From Pseudogracilibacillus sp037071985 (GTDB taxonomy: Bacteria > Bacillota > Bacilli > Bacillales > Amphibacillaceae): a stretch of DNA of 64,000 bases. The DNA lies in the NCBI RefSeq assembly GCF_037071985.1, contig NZ_JAXHDF010000010.1:1-64000 (forward strand). Reading direction: 5' to 3'. Under the pieces are notes generated by a model. The model was given only the letters and a program-made list of their open reading frames with translations. It made no database searches and was not told where the DNA came from. Positions within the stretch are counted from its first letter, which is position 1. Every line of letters starts with the position of its first letter. Below, piece by piece: positions 9,802 to 17,653 of this stretch. Position numbers and translations under genes: made by a program.

Positions 9802-10284
9802 TTAACTTTCTTTTTCTGTATAACTTTTACGAATAAATAAATAACCAACGATACTGAAAGGTAAAGTCATAATAAAATACATCCACTGGTCCATGATTAT
9901 AGCTAAACTTACAAATAAAAGAGTAGAAATAACAATAATGCAAATGCCGATCAAAAGATCAGATACCTTAATTTCCTTTTCATTATACATAAACCCCGTT
10001 AGGGGCATGCCGATAATTCCCCAGCTTCCTAATTGAATTAAAATTAAAATCCCAAGTGCTGCAGCAACACTAAAAGTAAGTCCAAATAAATATAGTGAAA
10101 ATAAAATATAATTGCCTACAATCGTTACATACCAAGAATAAGATCTAGCTTTTTGCCAAATATGATTATGGGTTTCATCAAGAGCTCTCTGTTTTTTAGC
10201 TTTTACTCTTCCGATATACCAGCCTAATAAACCACAGATCATTCCACCATATAGACCAATTATGCCACCAATCTGGATACCCAT
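9802..10284 (-). CDS. Membrane protein co-transcribed with an XRE regulator
   Basis: A 160-residue protein with about five hydrophobic segments (residues 5-25, 50-70, 75-95, 108-130, 133-152) and a basic loop after the first (RVKAKKQR). Its ATG overlaps the TGA of the upstream XRE gene by one base (ATGA), so the two are translationally coupled. Small HTH-plus-membrane-protein pairs of this design are common in Firmicutes, where the membrane partner is thought to sense or to be regulated with the repressor. No enzymatic motif is visible and its role is unknown. It precedes yhaQ by 13 bases, so the pair may also drive yhaQP. Confidence 0.75.
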   Translation of the reverse strand: MGIQIGGIIGLYGGMICGLLGWYIGRVKAKKQRALDETHNHIWQKARSYSWYVTIVGNYILFSLYLFGLTFSVAAALGILILIQLGSWGIIGMPLTGFMYNEKEIKVSDLLIGICIIVISTLLFVSLAIIMDQWMYFIMTLPFSIVGYLFIRKSYTEKES

Positions 10285-10490
10285 TATTTATTCTCTCCTT
10301 CCTCAAAAAGAAATACATCTTCAATAGAGCAATTAAATTCTCTTGCAATTTTAAATGCGAGTTCCAATGAAGGGTTATATTTTCCCGATTCAATTGCTAC
10401 AATAGACTGACGCGAGACACCAACCTTCCTGGATAACTGTTCTTGAGTTAAACTTTCCTGAACTCGGTATTCTTTTATGCGATTTTTCAT
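10284..10490 (-). CDS. XRE-family transcriptional regulator, probably autoregulated
   Basis: A 68-residue Cro/CI-type helix-turn-helix protein and little else. The core (RVQESLTQEQLSRKVGVSRQ, then SIVAIESGKYNPSLELAFKI) contains the recognition helix and the invariant ESGKYNPS turn of this compact group. The ATG is preceded by GAGGAG. The promoter upstream carries two copies of the same imperfect palindrome, one covering the -35 hexamer and one just past the start of transcription. This is the expected arrangement for a repressor of its own operon. The downstream coupled membrane gene and yhaQP would then be in the same regulon. Confidence 0.9.
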   Translation of the reverse strand: MKNRIKEYRVQESLTQEQLSRKVGVSRQSIVAIESGKYNPSLELAFKIAREFNCSIEDVFLFEEGENK

Positions 10491-10509
10491 TCTTTCTCCT
10501 CACAGTATA

Positions 10510-10527
10510 TGTCAAGTTAACTTTACA
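10510..10527. promoter_or_regulatory. Operator copy 1 of the XRE operon
   Basis: The 18-base imperfect palindrome TGTCAAGTTAACTTTACA, one mismatched pair only, centred on GTTAAC. It lies between the start of transcription and the ribosome binding site of the XRE gene. Confidence 0.75.
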
Positions 10528-10532
10528 TATTT

Positions 10533-10561
10533 ATCATAAATGGTTTTTTATTTGGTGTCAA
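10533..10561 (-). promoter_or_regulatory. Sigma-A promoter of the XRE operon
   Basis: On the minus strand TTGACA (10556-10561) is separated by exactly 17 bases from TATGAT (10533-10538). The -35 hexamer lies inside operator copy 2. Confidence 0.85.
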
Positions 10562-10573
10562 GTTAACTTTACA
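10556..10573. promoter_or_regulatory. Operator copy 2 of the XRE operon
   Basis: The same 18 bases as copy 1, repeated without a change 46 bases away. This copy covers the -35 element, so bound repressor would block RNA polymerase. Confidence 0.75.
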
Positions 10574-10645
10574 TTTAATCTTCGTATCTTTTTTTCATTT
10601 TTTATGTAATAATAATGAATAAGCATTCATTTGGAGGAGAGAAAA

Positions 10646-10831
10646 ATGAAAAATTTTGTGATTACTGTGTTTTCAAAAACGGGAGAAAAACTACTAGATG
10701 AATCATTTAGCGCACCAAATGATGAGGAAGCCAAAAATATTGGAAGGCAAAAATTAGAGGAAAAAGGATTTAGTGACTATACTCACCGTTGTGTAACGGA
10801 AGATGCTCGTTTGCTATTATTTCATCGCTAA
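10646..10831 (+). CDS. yhzD: YhzD-like small protein
   Basis: A 61-residue soluble protein beginning MKNFVITVFSKTGE and ending with the THRC...LLLFHR stretch that I recognise from the YhzD-like family of Bacillus. Function is unknown in that family. An upstream in-frame TTG lies inside the ribosome binding site, so the ATG at 10646, six bases after GGAGGAG, is the start. It is transcribed away from the XRE operon and ends in a strong terminator. In B. subtilis yhzD lies in the same yha region, which supports the call. Confidence 0.75.
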   Translation: MKNFVITVFSKTGEKLLDESFSAPNDEEAKNIGRQKLEEKGFSDYTHRCVTEDARLLLFHR

Positions 10832-10851
10832 CAACATTTTTCTTTAAAAAC

Positions 10852-10886
10852 AAAATGAACTAAAGCTAATGTTTAGTTCATTTTAT
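10852..10886 (+). terminator. Intrinsic terminator of yhzD
   Basis: A 13-base perfect stem (10852-10864 with 10872-10884) with a 7-base loop, ending in TTTT. Confidence 0.85.
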
Positions 10887-10916
10887 CCGTAAGGTATGGA
10901 AGTAAAGTTTTTTTGG

Positions 10917-10974
10917 TAAAAGAGGATGAATCTTATGGTATAGCAAGCTACATCATAAGTATGCTTCATCCTCT
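10917..10974 (-). terminator. Terminator of the SASP gene
   Basis: AGAGGATGAA at 10921-10930 pairs with TTCATCCTCT at 10965-10974. A smaller inner stem lies in the loop, and on the minus strand TTTT follows. Confidence 0.7.
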
Positions 10975-10987
10975 ACCTCTAGTTTTA

Positions 10988-11191
10988 TTATTGACCGCCA
11001 CCAAATTGTTGCTGCGCTTGACGGACAAGACGTTTTGTGATTTCTCCACCTACTGAACCATTCGCACGGGAAGTAGTGTCAGCTCCTAATTGTACACCAA
11101 ATTCTGAAGCAATTTCAGTTTTCATTTGGTTAAGGGCTTGTTCAGCTCCAGGAACTAATAATTGATTTGAATTATTTCGGCTAGTTTCCAT
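10988..11191 (-). CDS. Alpha/beta-type small acid-soluble spore protein
   Basis: A 67-residue DNA-binding spore protein. It coats and protects DNA in the dormant spore and is degraded at germination by the GPR protease. The conserved core is visible: ALNQMKTEIASEFGVQLGAD with the GPR cleavage region around EIASEFG, then TTSRANGSVGGEITKRLV. A longer reading with 29 extra residues is possible, but the ATG at 11191 has a textbook AAGGAGG eight bases upstream and gives the normal family length. This is direct evidence that the organism forms endospores. Expression would be forespore-specific in known relatives. Confidence 0.95.
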   Translation of the reverse strand: METSRNNSNQLLVPGAEQALNQMKTEIASEFGVQLGADTTSRANGSVGGEITKRLVRQAQQQFGGGQ

Positions 11192-11311
11192 TTCTGTCAC
11201 CTCCTTACTACGTATTGTTAGCAATTTTTCTGTTCTTATCAGGTTAACTTCTTGGTAATAGAGGTAAATTGTTTCCATATATGTGTTTTTTTTAATTAGA
11301 TTGCAGTATAC

Positions 11312-11347
11312 AAAAAAACTGCCCCATAGTTTTGGGACAGTTTTTTT
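11312..11347 (-). terminator. Terminator of fumC
   Basis: Seven A residues plus CTG at 11312-11321 pair with CAG plus seven T residues at 11338-11347, extended inward by CCCA/TGGG. It functions as a terminator on the minus strand and probably in both directions. Confidence 0.8.
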
Positions 11348-11350
11348 GTG

Positions 11351-12736
11351 TTACAATGTATGTGTCATATCTTCTGGTACAACGTATTTATCGAATTCTT
11401 CTTCTGTTAATAAATCAAGTGCTACTGCTGCTTCTTTTAGAGTTGTATTTTCTTCATATGCTTTTTTAGCAATTTTAGCAGCATTTTCATAGCCAATATG
11501 AGGGTTTAATGCCGTTACAAGCATCAATGAATCATTTAAAAATTTATCAATTTTTTCATGATTTGGCTCAATTCCACGTACACAACGTTCTTCAAAAGAT
11601 AACATACTATCTGCAAGTAATTGTGCTGACTGGATAAAGTTATACGCGATAACTGGCTTGAACACATTTAGTTCAAAGTTTCCTTGGCTTGCTGCAAAAG
11701 CAATTGTTGCATCATTTCCTATTACTTGAGTTACAACCATCGTCATTGCTTCGCTTTGAGTAGGGTTCACTTTACCTGGCATAATAGAACTTCCCGGCTC
11801 ATTTGCAGGGATAATAATTTCACCAAGTCCAGAACGTGGACCGCTTGCGAGCCAACGAACGTCATTGGCAATCTTCATTAAATCAGCTGCTAATGCTTTT
11901 AATGCTCCGTGTGCATATACTGCTTCATCATAACTCGTTAAAGAATGGAACTTAACTGGCTCGGAACGGAAACCTTTTCCAGTAATCTTGCTAATTTCTT
12001 TACAAACACGTTCAGAAAACTCTGGGTGTGCGTTTAAACCTGTACCAACAGCTGTACCACCAATTGCAAGATCTTTTAAGTGTTCTGCACTTTCAGTGAT
12101 CATTATTTCAGCCTTTTCAAGCATACGATGCCAGCCACTCATTTCCTGGCCTAATGTAATTGGAGTAGCATCCTGTAAATGCGTACGGCCAATTTTTACA
12201 ATATCTTTAAACGCTTCAACTTTCTTACCGATCGAATCTTTCAGTACTTTAACAGCAGGAAGTACTGTGTCTTCTAGTTTTAGCACAGCTGCAACATGTA
12301 ATGCTGTTGGGTATGTATCATTTGAACTTTGTGACTTGTTTACATCATCATTCGGGTGTAATACTAAATCACTTTCTTGTTCTTTTAACCATTTATTCCC
12401 TACATGTGCAATGACTTCATTTACGTTCATATTTGATTGAGTACCGCTTCCAGTTTGCCATACTACTAAAGGAAAATGATTATTCAATTTTCCTTCTAAA
12501 ATTTGTTCAGCAGCATAAGAGATTGCTTCTGCTTTTTTCTCTTCCATTAAACCTAAGTCACTGTTTGCTATTGCTGCGCCTTTTTTCGTAATAGCAAATG
12601 CTTTTATTATTTCAGTAGGCATTGTTTCATGCCCGATTGGGAAATTTTGTTTACTACGTTGTGTTTGTGCTCCCCAAAATTTATCTGCAGGTACTTTCAC
12701 TTCACCTAATGTATCTTTTTCTATACGATAATCCAT
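11351..12736 (-). CDS. fumC: Fumarate hydratase class II
   Basis: A 461-residue fumarase that interconverts fumarate and malate in the TCA cycle, in the cytosol as a tetramer. The superfamily signature GSSIMPGKVNPTQSE (near residue 318) holds the catalytic serine. The substrate-binding TGSGTQSNMN stretch (near 96) and the GRTHLQDATPITLGQE segment (near 185) are intact. Length is normal for class II enzymes, and the ATG has a GGGAGG ribosome binding site. It is a single-gene unit with its own terminator. The other TCA genes in this window, odhA and odhB, lie 20 kb away on the same strand. Confidence 0.97.
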   Translation of the reverse strand: MDYRIEKDTLGEVKVPADKFWGAQTQRSKQNFPIGHETMPTEIIKAFAITKKGAAIANSDLGLMEEKKAEAISYAAEQILEGKLNNHFPLVVWQTGSGTQSNMNVNEVIAHVGNKWLKEQESDLVLHPNDDVNKSQSSNDTYPTALHVAAVLKLEDTVLPAVKVLKDSIGKKVEAFKDIVKIGRTHLQDATPITLGQEMSGWHRMLEKAEIMITESAEHLKDLAIGGTAVGTGLNAHPEFSERVCKEISKITGKGFRSEPVKFHSLTSYDEAVYAHGALKALAADLMKIANDVRWLASGPRSGLGEIIIPANEPGSSIMPGKVNPTQSEAMTMVVTQVIGNDATIAFAASQGNFELNVFKPVIAYNFIQSAQLLADSMLSFEERCVRGIEPNHEKIDKFLNDSLMLVTALNPHIGYENAAKIAKKAYEENTTLKEAAVALDLLTEEEFDKYVVPEDMTHTL

Positions 12737-12959
12737 TCTACTATTTCCTCCCTATGGACCAGTGATAATTGTTTCGTATCTATTGTAACAAAAATTTTTC
12801 TTTTTATATACAAATCAGTATGACATACTTACAAATAACGTTATACTGTAATGTTTTACGCTTGAGTGATGTTACTTTGTAAAAAAAGTCTTATGAAAAG
12901 TATTATGATCATGCCACCTTTTTTTGCTCTTATGATATTCGTAAAATTTTAAAGGCAAA

Positions 12960-12996
12960 AGAAAAATCCGAAGAGATTCTTAGGAATCATCATTCG
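12960..12996 (-). terminator. Probable terminator of the IDEAL-domain gene
   Basis: On the minus strand CGAA...GATTC pairs with GAATC...TTCG and is followed by GATTTTTCTTTT. The stem has an internal bulge. Confidence 0.6.
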
Positions 12997-13020
12997 AATT
13001 ATTATAAACGTTTTATTTTA

Positions 13021-13254
13021 TTATTCCAAAATAAATTGCTGATATAATTTGCTTATTGTAGCAAATTCTTTTTCATCTCCATCTAGTAATGCCTGATCAA
13101 GTTGTTTTTGCAACTGCTTCTTATTCCATGTATAACAAAGTTCATCAAGTATTAATCTTGCTGCCAACTTCATTTCAAATGGAATTTCCTTTTTAGCTAG
13201 AAGCACTTTACCATCGTACCGAATAAATCGATAATTCGTCTTTTGCTTTTTCAT
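13021..13254 (-). CDS. IDEAL-domain protein
   Basis: A 77-residue protein. The last 40 residues (ARLILDELCYTWNKKQLQKQ, then LDQALLDGDEKEFATISKLY) match the IDEAL domain, a short helical module found mainly in Firmicutes and named for a conserved IDEAL-like motif, here ILDEL. The N-terminal 30 residues are basic and probably form a small beta unit. The domain occurs in adaptor-like proteins such as ComK-repressor relatives, but the exact role here is unknown. It is transcribed alone with its own terminator; the ribosome binding site is GGGGG before the ATG. Confidence 0.75.
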   Translation of the reverse strand: MKKQKTNYRFIRYDGKVLLAKKEIPFEMKLAARLILDELCYTWNKKQLQKQLDQALLDGDEKEFATISKLYQQFILE

Positions 13255-13340
13255 GGAACATGCCCCCTAAGCTTTACTCTATTATCCTAATTTTTTTCAA
13301 TAATTGCAACAATTAGGATTTAGAAAAAAGTAATTTTAAT

Positions 13341-14549
13341 CTACTCTTTTTCTGGGTCAATGTTCCGAAAAGCTAAAAACCCGGCCCCTAAAGCAAATAT
13401 AGTTAATAAACTTACCATCCAAAAGATATTTTGCTTCATTAAGACAGCGATTACTGGCGGACCTGCGGCAACACCGATAAAACGCATTGAACTATAAATG
13501 GAAGTAACTGCTCCGCGAACGTTCTTGTCTAAACTCTCTGTAATCAAAGAATCCATACAAGGCAATGCCATGCCAATCCCTATTCCACAAACTAAAAAAA
13601 TGATAATTAGGTAAATAAAATGATCCATAAAAGAAATGACTGCTACAGAACAACCAGCTAAAACAATTCCGGTAAAAGTGATCCATTTCATTAGACGGAG
13701 TCTGGATGCAATCTTCCTTCCAGTAATATAAGATGCGATTGATAATGCCAATAAAGGAATTGCTAATAGTAATCCTTTTTTGATTCCTTTAAAATCAAAT
13801 TTATCTTCTAATGTATTAGATAAATAAAAAAGAAAGCCAAACAAAATAAACATTAATATGGCGCCAATTAAAAAAATAGCAATTAACCAACGTTTATGTT
13901 CCCTGAAAACATCTTTTATTTGTCCCCAATACTCTTTAAAGGGCATTGGCTTGTCGTCATTTTCTTTTTTATTCTTAATTAAAAAAAGAATCATCAATAC
14001 GGATATCGTACAAAATACAGGAATCGAGAAAAACGGTAAAAACCAGACTATCGCAGCCAATGCTGAACCTAAAATCGGGCTAAGTACTTTTCCAATTGTG
14101 TTAGACGTTTCAATAATACCTAGTGTCGCACTCGCCTCATTATCTCTTCTGAACATATCTCCCACTAAAGGAAGAACAATCGGCATCGCTCCTGAAGCAC
14201 CAATTCCTTGCAAAATTCTCCCTATTAGAATTACTGTAAACGCCTGTTCCATTTTCCATGCTGCAAAACCTGCAATTAATCCGCCTATTCCAGTCAAAAT
14301 AAGTGCTGGAACTATCACTATTTTTCTGCCATATCGATCTGATAAATAGCCGGCTATAGGAATAAATAGTATTGCAACGATTGAATAAACCGTAATAATA
14401 TAGCTCGACTGTAATGAAGAAATATCCAATTTTTTTTCCATTACAGGCAATATTGGAATTAACATTGAATTTCCTAACGTCATTATAAGGGGAACAGATG
14501 CAAGCGAAATGATCGCCCATCTTTTTTCAATTGATTGCTCATTGGACAC
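13341..14549 (-). CDS. MFS multidrug-type exporter (12 membrane segments)
   Basis: A 402-residue major facilitator. Motif A (GYLSDRYGRKIV, residues about 67-78) follows helix 2, and the antiporter-type motif C region GIIETSNTIGKVLSPILG lies in helix 5, as in proton-driven drug exporters of the Bmr/YfmO type. The start is GTG, preceded by AAAGGGTG. It is monocistronic. It could export antimicrobials or metabolites; the ligand cannot be deduced. A cluster of similar exporters recurs in this window at 0.8, 57.9 and 59 kb. Confidence 0.87.
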   Translation of the reverse strand: MSNEQSIEKRWAIISLASVPLIMTLGNSMLIPILPVMEKKLDISSLQSSYIITVYSIVAILFIPIAGYLSDRYGRKIVIVPALILTGIGGLIAGFAAWKMEQAFTVILIGRILQGIGASGAMPIVLPLVGDMFRRDNEASATLGIIETSNTIGKVLSPILGSALAAIVWFLPFFSIPVFCTISVLMILFLIKNKKENDDKPMPFKEYWGQIKDVFREHKRWLIAIFLIGAILMFILFGFLFYLSNTLEDKFDFKGIKKGLLLAIPLLALSIASYITGRKIASRLRLMKWITFTGIVLAGCSVAVISFMDHFIYLIIIFLVCGIGIGMALPCMDSLITESLDKNVRGAVTSIYSSMRFIGVAAGPPVIAVLMKQNIFWMVSLLTIFALGAGFLAFRNIDPEKE

Positions 14550-14614
14550 AAAGGTTCACCCTTTTACATAATCAGTACGATTATTATTTACTTGAGGAAT
14601 GAACTTTATGCGAT

Positions 14615-14643
14615 AAAAAAACAACCAGAATGTCTGGTTGTTC
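14615..14643 (-). terminator. Terminator of azlCD
   Basis: A 10-base perfect stem (AACAACCAGA at 14621-14630, TCTGGTTGTT at 14634-14643) with a 3-base loop, followed on the minus strand by T residues. Confidence 0.85.
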
Positions 14644-14647
14644 GTTT

Positions 14648-14941
14648 TTACATCGTTAATAAGAAAACTGTTGCGATCGAACCGATAACAACTAGGACTA
14701 TATTGAGACCAAAATAAGCGAGTACAATCGCTACGATTCCACCAAGTAATCCAATATGAGGAGCATCCTCAATGACAGATAAAATTCCAGGAAAAATTAA
14801 TGCACCAAGCGCCGCATATGGAATGGCCTGCAGCCACCGATTGACCCAATCTTTAAATAGAAATTTATTAACTAATAAAGCTGGAATAACTCTTGGAATC
14901 ATCGTTACAAGTGCCATACCAATAATTATTAAAAAGATCAT
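14648..14941 (-). CDS. azlD: AzlD family branched-chain amino acid exporter subunit
   Basis: A 97-residue protein with three or four membrane segments. It is the small partner of AzlC in export of branched-chain amino acids, a role inferred from azaleucine resistance in B. subtilis. The conserved RVIPALL stretch near residue 18 and the RWLQAIPYAALGAL segment fit the family. The start is the ATG at 14939-14941, inside an ATGA overlap with the azlC stop and 7 bases after AAAGGAG. A longer reading beginning at 15010 is an artefact of frame overlap with azlC. Confidence 0.88.
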   Translation of the reverse strand: MIFLIIIGMALVTMIPRVIPALLVNKFLFKDWVNRWLQAIPYAALGALIFPGILSVIEDAPHIGLLGGIVAIVLAYFGLNIVLVVIGSIATVFLLTM

Positions 14942-15666
14942 TGTTTCTTCTCCTTTAAGATAAACACCCCGGTAAGTCCGCCAAGTACAGTTCCTAAAAC
15001 AATTGCCCAACCACTACTTACGAATTGACTTGCAAGTACATTTATAAGCATTGCAATAATTGCAATTAATCCAATTCTCAATTCTTTTTTAACCGAAGGA
15101 ACTAAGAGACCAATAAACATCGCATACAAAGCGACACCCATACTTTGGCTTAGCTGCTCAGGGATTATTTCCCCTAGCAGCCCACCTAGGAAGGAACCGA
15201 AAATCCATGATAAATAGGCGGATAAGTTTATCGCTAGAAAAAAGAATACTGCATTTTTCTGTTTTGCTTTGTCTTTATTAAGGGCTGAGACAGCAAATGT
15301 TTCATCAGTCAATGTTAAAGCTAATCCTGTACGACCTTTCAATGACACACTGTCCCGTACCTCATTCATAAATGATAAACTCATTACAAAGTGGCGGAAA
15401 TTCAAAACAAATGTCGCAATGATGATTTCTACTGCACCTGCACTTGCAGCGATCATATTTACACCCATAAATTGACTTGCTCCGGCAAATACGAGGGCAC
15501 TCATCAACGTTAAATCAATAATTGACATGCCAGACTGTGCAGCTAATACTCCATATGTAATCGCAATTGGAATATATCCAAGCATAATCGGAAAACCTAC
15601 TTGAATTCCTTTTTGAAACATATGGAAAGCATGATCTTTGCTTTCTTGCTTCGTCGCCTGCGTCAT
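14938..15666 (-). CDS. azlC: AzlC family branched-chain amino acid exporter
   Basis: A 242-residue membrane protein with about seven hydrophobic segments. The N-terminal PIMLGYIPIAITYGVLA and the FAGASQFMGVN motifs are characteristic of the AzlC/YgaZ family. Together with AzlD, translated by stop-start overlap, it forms a branched-chain amino acid exporter in the cytoplasmic membrane. The ATG follows GGGGGT. It begins 21 bases after the map stop codon, so map-azlC-azlD may be one transcript, although that link is not conserved in the Bacillus genomes I know. Confidence 0.9.
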   Translation of the reverse strand: MTQATKQESKDHAFHMFQKGIQVGFPIMLGYIPIAITYGVLAAQSGMSIIDLTLMSALVFAGASQFMGVNMIAASAGAVEIIIATFVLNFRHFVMSLSFMNEVRDSVSLKGRTGLALTLTDETFAVSALNKDKAKQKNAVFFFLAINLSAYLSWIFGSFLGGLLGEIIPEQLSQSMGVALYAMFIGLLVPSVKKELRIGLIAIIAMLINVLASQFVSSGWAIVLGTVLGGLTGVFILKEKKQ

Positions 15667-15687
15667 TTTAGTACCCCCTCTGGCTAA

Positions 15688-16443
15688 TTACGCTTCATCT
15701 TGTTCTGTTATAATTATTGGTCCATCTTTTGTAATTGCTAATGTATGCTCATATTGAGCAGAACGCCCTTTATCTACAGTTCTCGCCGTCCAATTATTTT
15801 TATCCATTTTACTTTTCCAAGTACCTTCGTTAATCATTGGTTCTATCGTAATAACCATACCTTCTTTTAAACGGACTCCTTTATTTGGCAAACCGTAATG
15901 AGGAATATGTGGTGGTTCATGAATCGTCGGTCCAATGCCATGACCCGTAAACTCTCGAACAACTGAAAAACCTTCTCCTTCTGCATATGTTTGAATCGCA
16001 TGACCGATATCGCCTATCCGGTTTCCTACTTGTGCTTGCTCAATTCCAATGTAAAGGGACTTTTTCGTTACTTCCATTAATCGTTTACCTTTTTCATCTA
16101 CATTTCCAACAGCATAAGACCATGCCGAATCCGCTAAACCACCGTTCAAATTAACAACCATATCTATTGTAACGATATCTCCATCTTTTAATGGATCTTT
16201 TCTCGGAAAACCATGACAGATCTCGTCATTAATCGATGCACATGTTGCATATGGGTAACCTTGGAATCCTTTTTGTTCAGGTGTTGCACCATGTTTTTTT
16301 AAGAAACCTTCTACAAATTCATCGATCTCCATTGTCGTAATACCAGGTTTTATCATTTTCGCAATTTCTTTATGCGTTTTAACAAGCAGCTTTCCCGCTT
16401 CTTGCATTTGAGTAATTTCACGCTTACTTTTTCGAGTTATCAC
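15688..16443 (-). CDS. map: Methionine aminopeptidase, type I
   Basis: A 251-residue metalloprotease that removes the initiator methionine from nascent proteins. The metal ligands are visible in order: the aspartates in DIVTIDMV and in GLADSAW, the His of FTGHGIG, the Glu of ITIEPMI and the Glu of YEHTLA. The substrate-pocket motif INDEICHGFP is intact. The sequence is of the MapB (YflG) subtype rather than the ribosomal-cluster Map, judging by position and by the N-terminal KREITQMQEAGKLL. The start is GTG, with AAGGGAG nine bases upstream. Confidence 0.93.
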   Translation of the reverse strand: MITRKSKREITQMQEAGKLLVKTHKEIAKMIKPGITTMEIDEFVEGFLKKHGATPEQKGFQGYPYATCASINDEICHGFPRKDPLKDGDIVTIDMVVNLNGGLADSAWSYAVGNVDEKGKRLMEVTKKSLYIGIEQAQVGNRIGDIGHAIQTYAEGEGFSVVREFTGHGIGPTIHEPPHIPHYGLPNKGVRLKEGMVITIEPMINEGTWKSKMDKNNWTARTVDKGRSAQYEHTLAITKDGPIIITEQDEA

Positions 16444-16540
16444 CTAAAGTACTCCCTTCCCAACGTAATATTCCATTTTTAAGTGTACCATAAATGTATG
16501 ACATAGTTGATTGTAATACTCTTCAGAAGATCATTAAAAC

Positions 16541-16569
16541 AAAAAAAGAGAGCTATTATGCCCTCTTTT
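16541..16569 (-). terminator. Terminator of the YjcZ-type gene
   Basis: On the minus strand AAAAGAGGGC pairs with GCTCTCTTTT (one G-T wobble) and is followed by a run of T residues. Confidence 0.75.
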
Positions 16570-16580
16570 GTTCTGCTTTT

Positions 16581-16694
16581 TTAGCAATAATCGTATCCTC
16601 GGTCCATATAAAACGCACCGACAATGATTAATAGTATAAATAACACGACTATTAATGCAAAGCCGAAGCCTTCTCCGTATCCTCTTTCACTCAT
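16581..16694 (-). CDS. YjcZ-type tiny sporulation membrane protein
   Basis: A 37-residue protein. A Gly/Tyr/Phe-rich N-terminus (MSERGYGEGFGFALIVVL) leads into a single membrane helix ending IIVGAFY, then a short charged tail ending DYC. This composition is that of the YjcZ/YczN family of tiny Bacillus membrane proteins linked to sporulation. It has AGGGG before its ATG and a terminator 12 bases after its stop, so it looks genuine despite its size. It stands between map and an SDR gene. Function in the spore is not known. Confidence 0.8.
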   Translation of the reverse strand: MSERGYGEGFGFALIVVLFILLIIVGAFYMDRGYDYC

Positions 16695-16829
16695 ATTAAA
16701 GCCCCTCCCCATATTAAATACATTTGTTGGCGATGGGATTCCCAATCGCTTATGGTACAGTTTATGAATAATTAGCCTGCATGGAAGGGCGATTAACTAG
16801 TCAAAGAAAATTTGACCTACATTTTTAAT

Positions 16830-17588
16830 TCAAAAGTATTCAGATACGTTATATATTTTTCCATTCTGTATATTGACTTCATCCGTTAAAATATCGACAA
16901 GCACTCCGGCGACTGCTTCTGTTTCTGATAACAAGTTTTGTTTTTTGTAATCTTTAAACGTATCTACATCAATAAATTGCTCATAATCACTTTTACGTAT
17001 CTCAGCCTGCATTTCTGTATCCATTACACCAGGATTGAATGCGAAAATTTTATTACCAGTTTTTAATTGCTCCTGTTCTAAGGCAACTGTCTTTGTATAC
17101 ATATTCAAACTTGCTTTCGAACTGCAATATGCGGACCAACCGTAAATCGGATTGTTGGCTGCACCGCTCGTTACATTAGCCCCAACAATCGGAATGTTTT
17201 GTTCATTACATTGAGCAAGTAATGTATTCAAAATAATCATTGGAGAGATAACGTTCACTTGGTAATGGTAGACTACCTCTTTCCCATTCGTAGATGTTGC
17301 TTTTTCAATTGGATTTAACACGGCCGCATTGTTGACAACATACATCTGTGTTATTTTATTATTGTTCACGTCCATTTTAATACGCTCAATTGTTTGATTT
17401 ATATTATCTAAGTTCCCTAGATCACTGTAAAAATGTTTATATTGTATATTGTTATCAGCAGCTATCTCTTGTAATTTCTTATTAATAGTTCGTGATATAC
17501 CGTATACATGAATACCAGACTCAAGTAAAAAAGCGGCAACAGATTCTCCCAGACCTCGTGAAACTCCAGTTACAATGGCCACTTTCAC
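16830..17588 (-). CDS. Short-chain dehydrogenase, YueD/benzil reductase-like
   Basis: A 252-residue NADP(H)-dependent oxidoreductase. The N-terminal cofactor loop is TGVSRGLG (residues 7-14), NNAAVL lies near 87, the catalytic Ser is in ANVTSGAA, and the YCSSK catalytic pair is near 153. The overall pattern is that of the YueD group, which reduces benzil to (S)-benzoin and resembles sepiapterin reductase. The natural substrate is unknown. The GTG start has GGGGG seven bases upstream; an overlapping ATG is immediately stopped. It follows the aldehyde dehydrogenase gene by 65 bases, with a hairpin between them. Confidence 0.83.
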   Translation of the reverse strand: MKVAIVTGVSRGLGESVAAFLLESGIHVYGISRTINKKLQEIAADNNIQYKHFYSDLGNLDNINQTIERIKMDVNNNKITQMYVVNNAAVLNPIEKATSTNGKEVVYHYQVNVISPMIILNTLLAQCNEQNIPIVGANVTSGAANNPIYGWSAYCSSKASLNMYTKTVALEQEQLKTGNKIFAFNPGVMDTEMQAEIRKSDYEQFIDVDTFKDYKKQNLLSETEAVAGVLVDILTDEVNIQNGKIYNVSEYF

Positions 17589-17619
17589 ATAAATCCCCCT
17601 TTTTTAGAAATGTACAGAA

Positions 17620-17648
17620 AAATTTAAACTGCACCCTTTAAGGTGCAG
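17620..17648 (-). terminator. Hairpin after the aldehyde dehydrogenase gene
   Basis: CTGCACC at 17629-17635 pairs with GGTGCAG at 17642-17648. On the minus strand the stem is followed by a moderately T-rich tract. Confidence 0.6.
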
Positions 17649-17653
17649 CCTAC

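Noticed and set aside
9789..9848. A 20-residue N-terminal extension of YhaQ
   Set aside because: It would overlap the upstream membrane protein gene, lacks a ribosome binding site, and family members begin at the downstream TTG.
11988..12440. A 150-residue open reading frame antisense to fumC
   Set aside because: fumC has full-length conserved motifs on the other strand. The antisense frame has no ribosome binding site and a composition expected of a shadow frame.
13285..13318. TCCTAATT/AATTAGGA inverted repeat after the MFS gene as a terminator
   Set aside because: No T run follows on the minus strand. The long A/T-rich loop makes chance pairing plausible.
13858..14349. A 163-residue open reading frame antisense to the MFS exporter
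   Set aside because: It is a shadow of the well-supported transporter gene, without a start signal.
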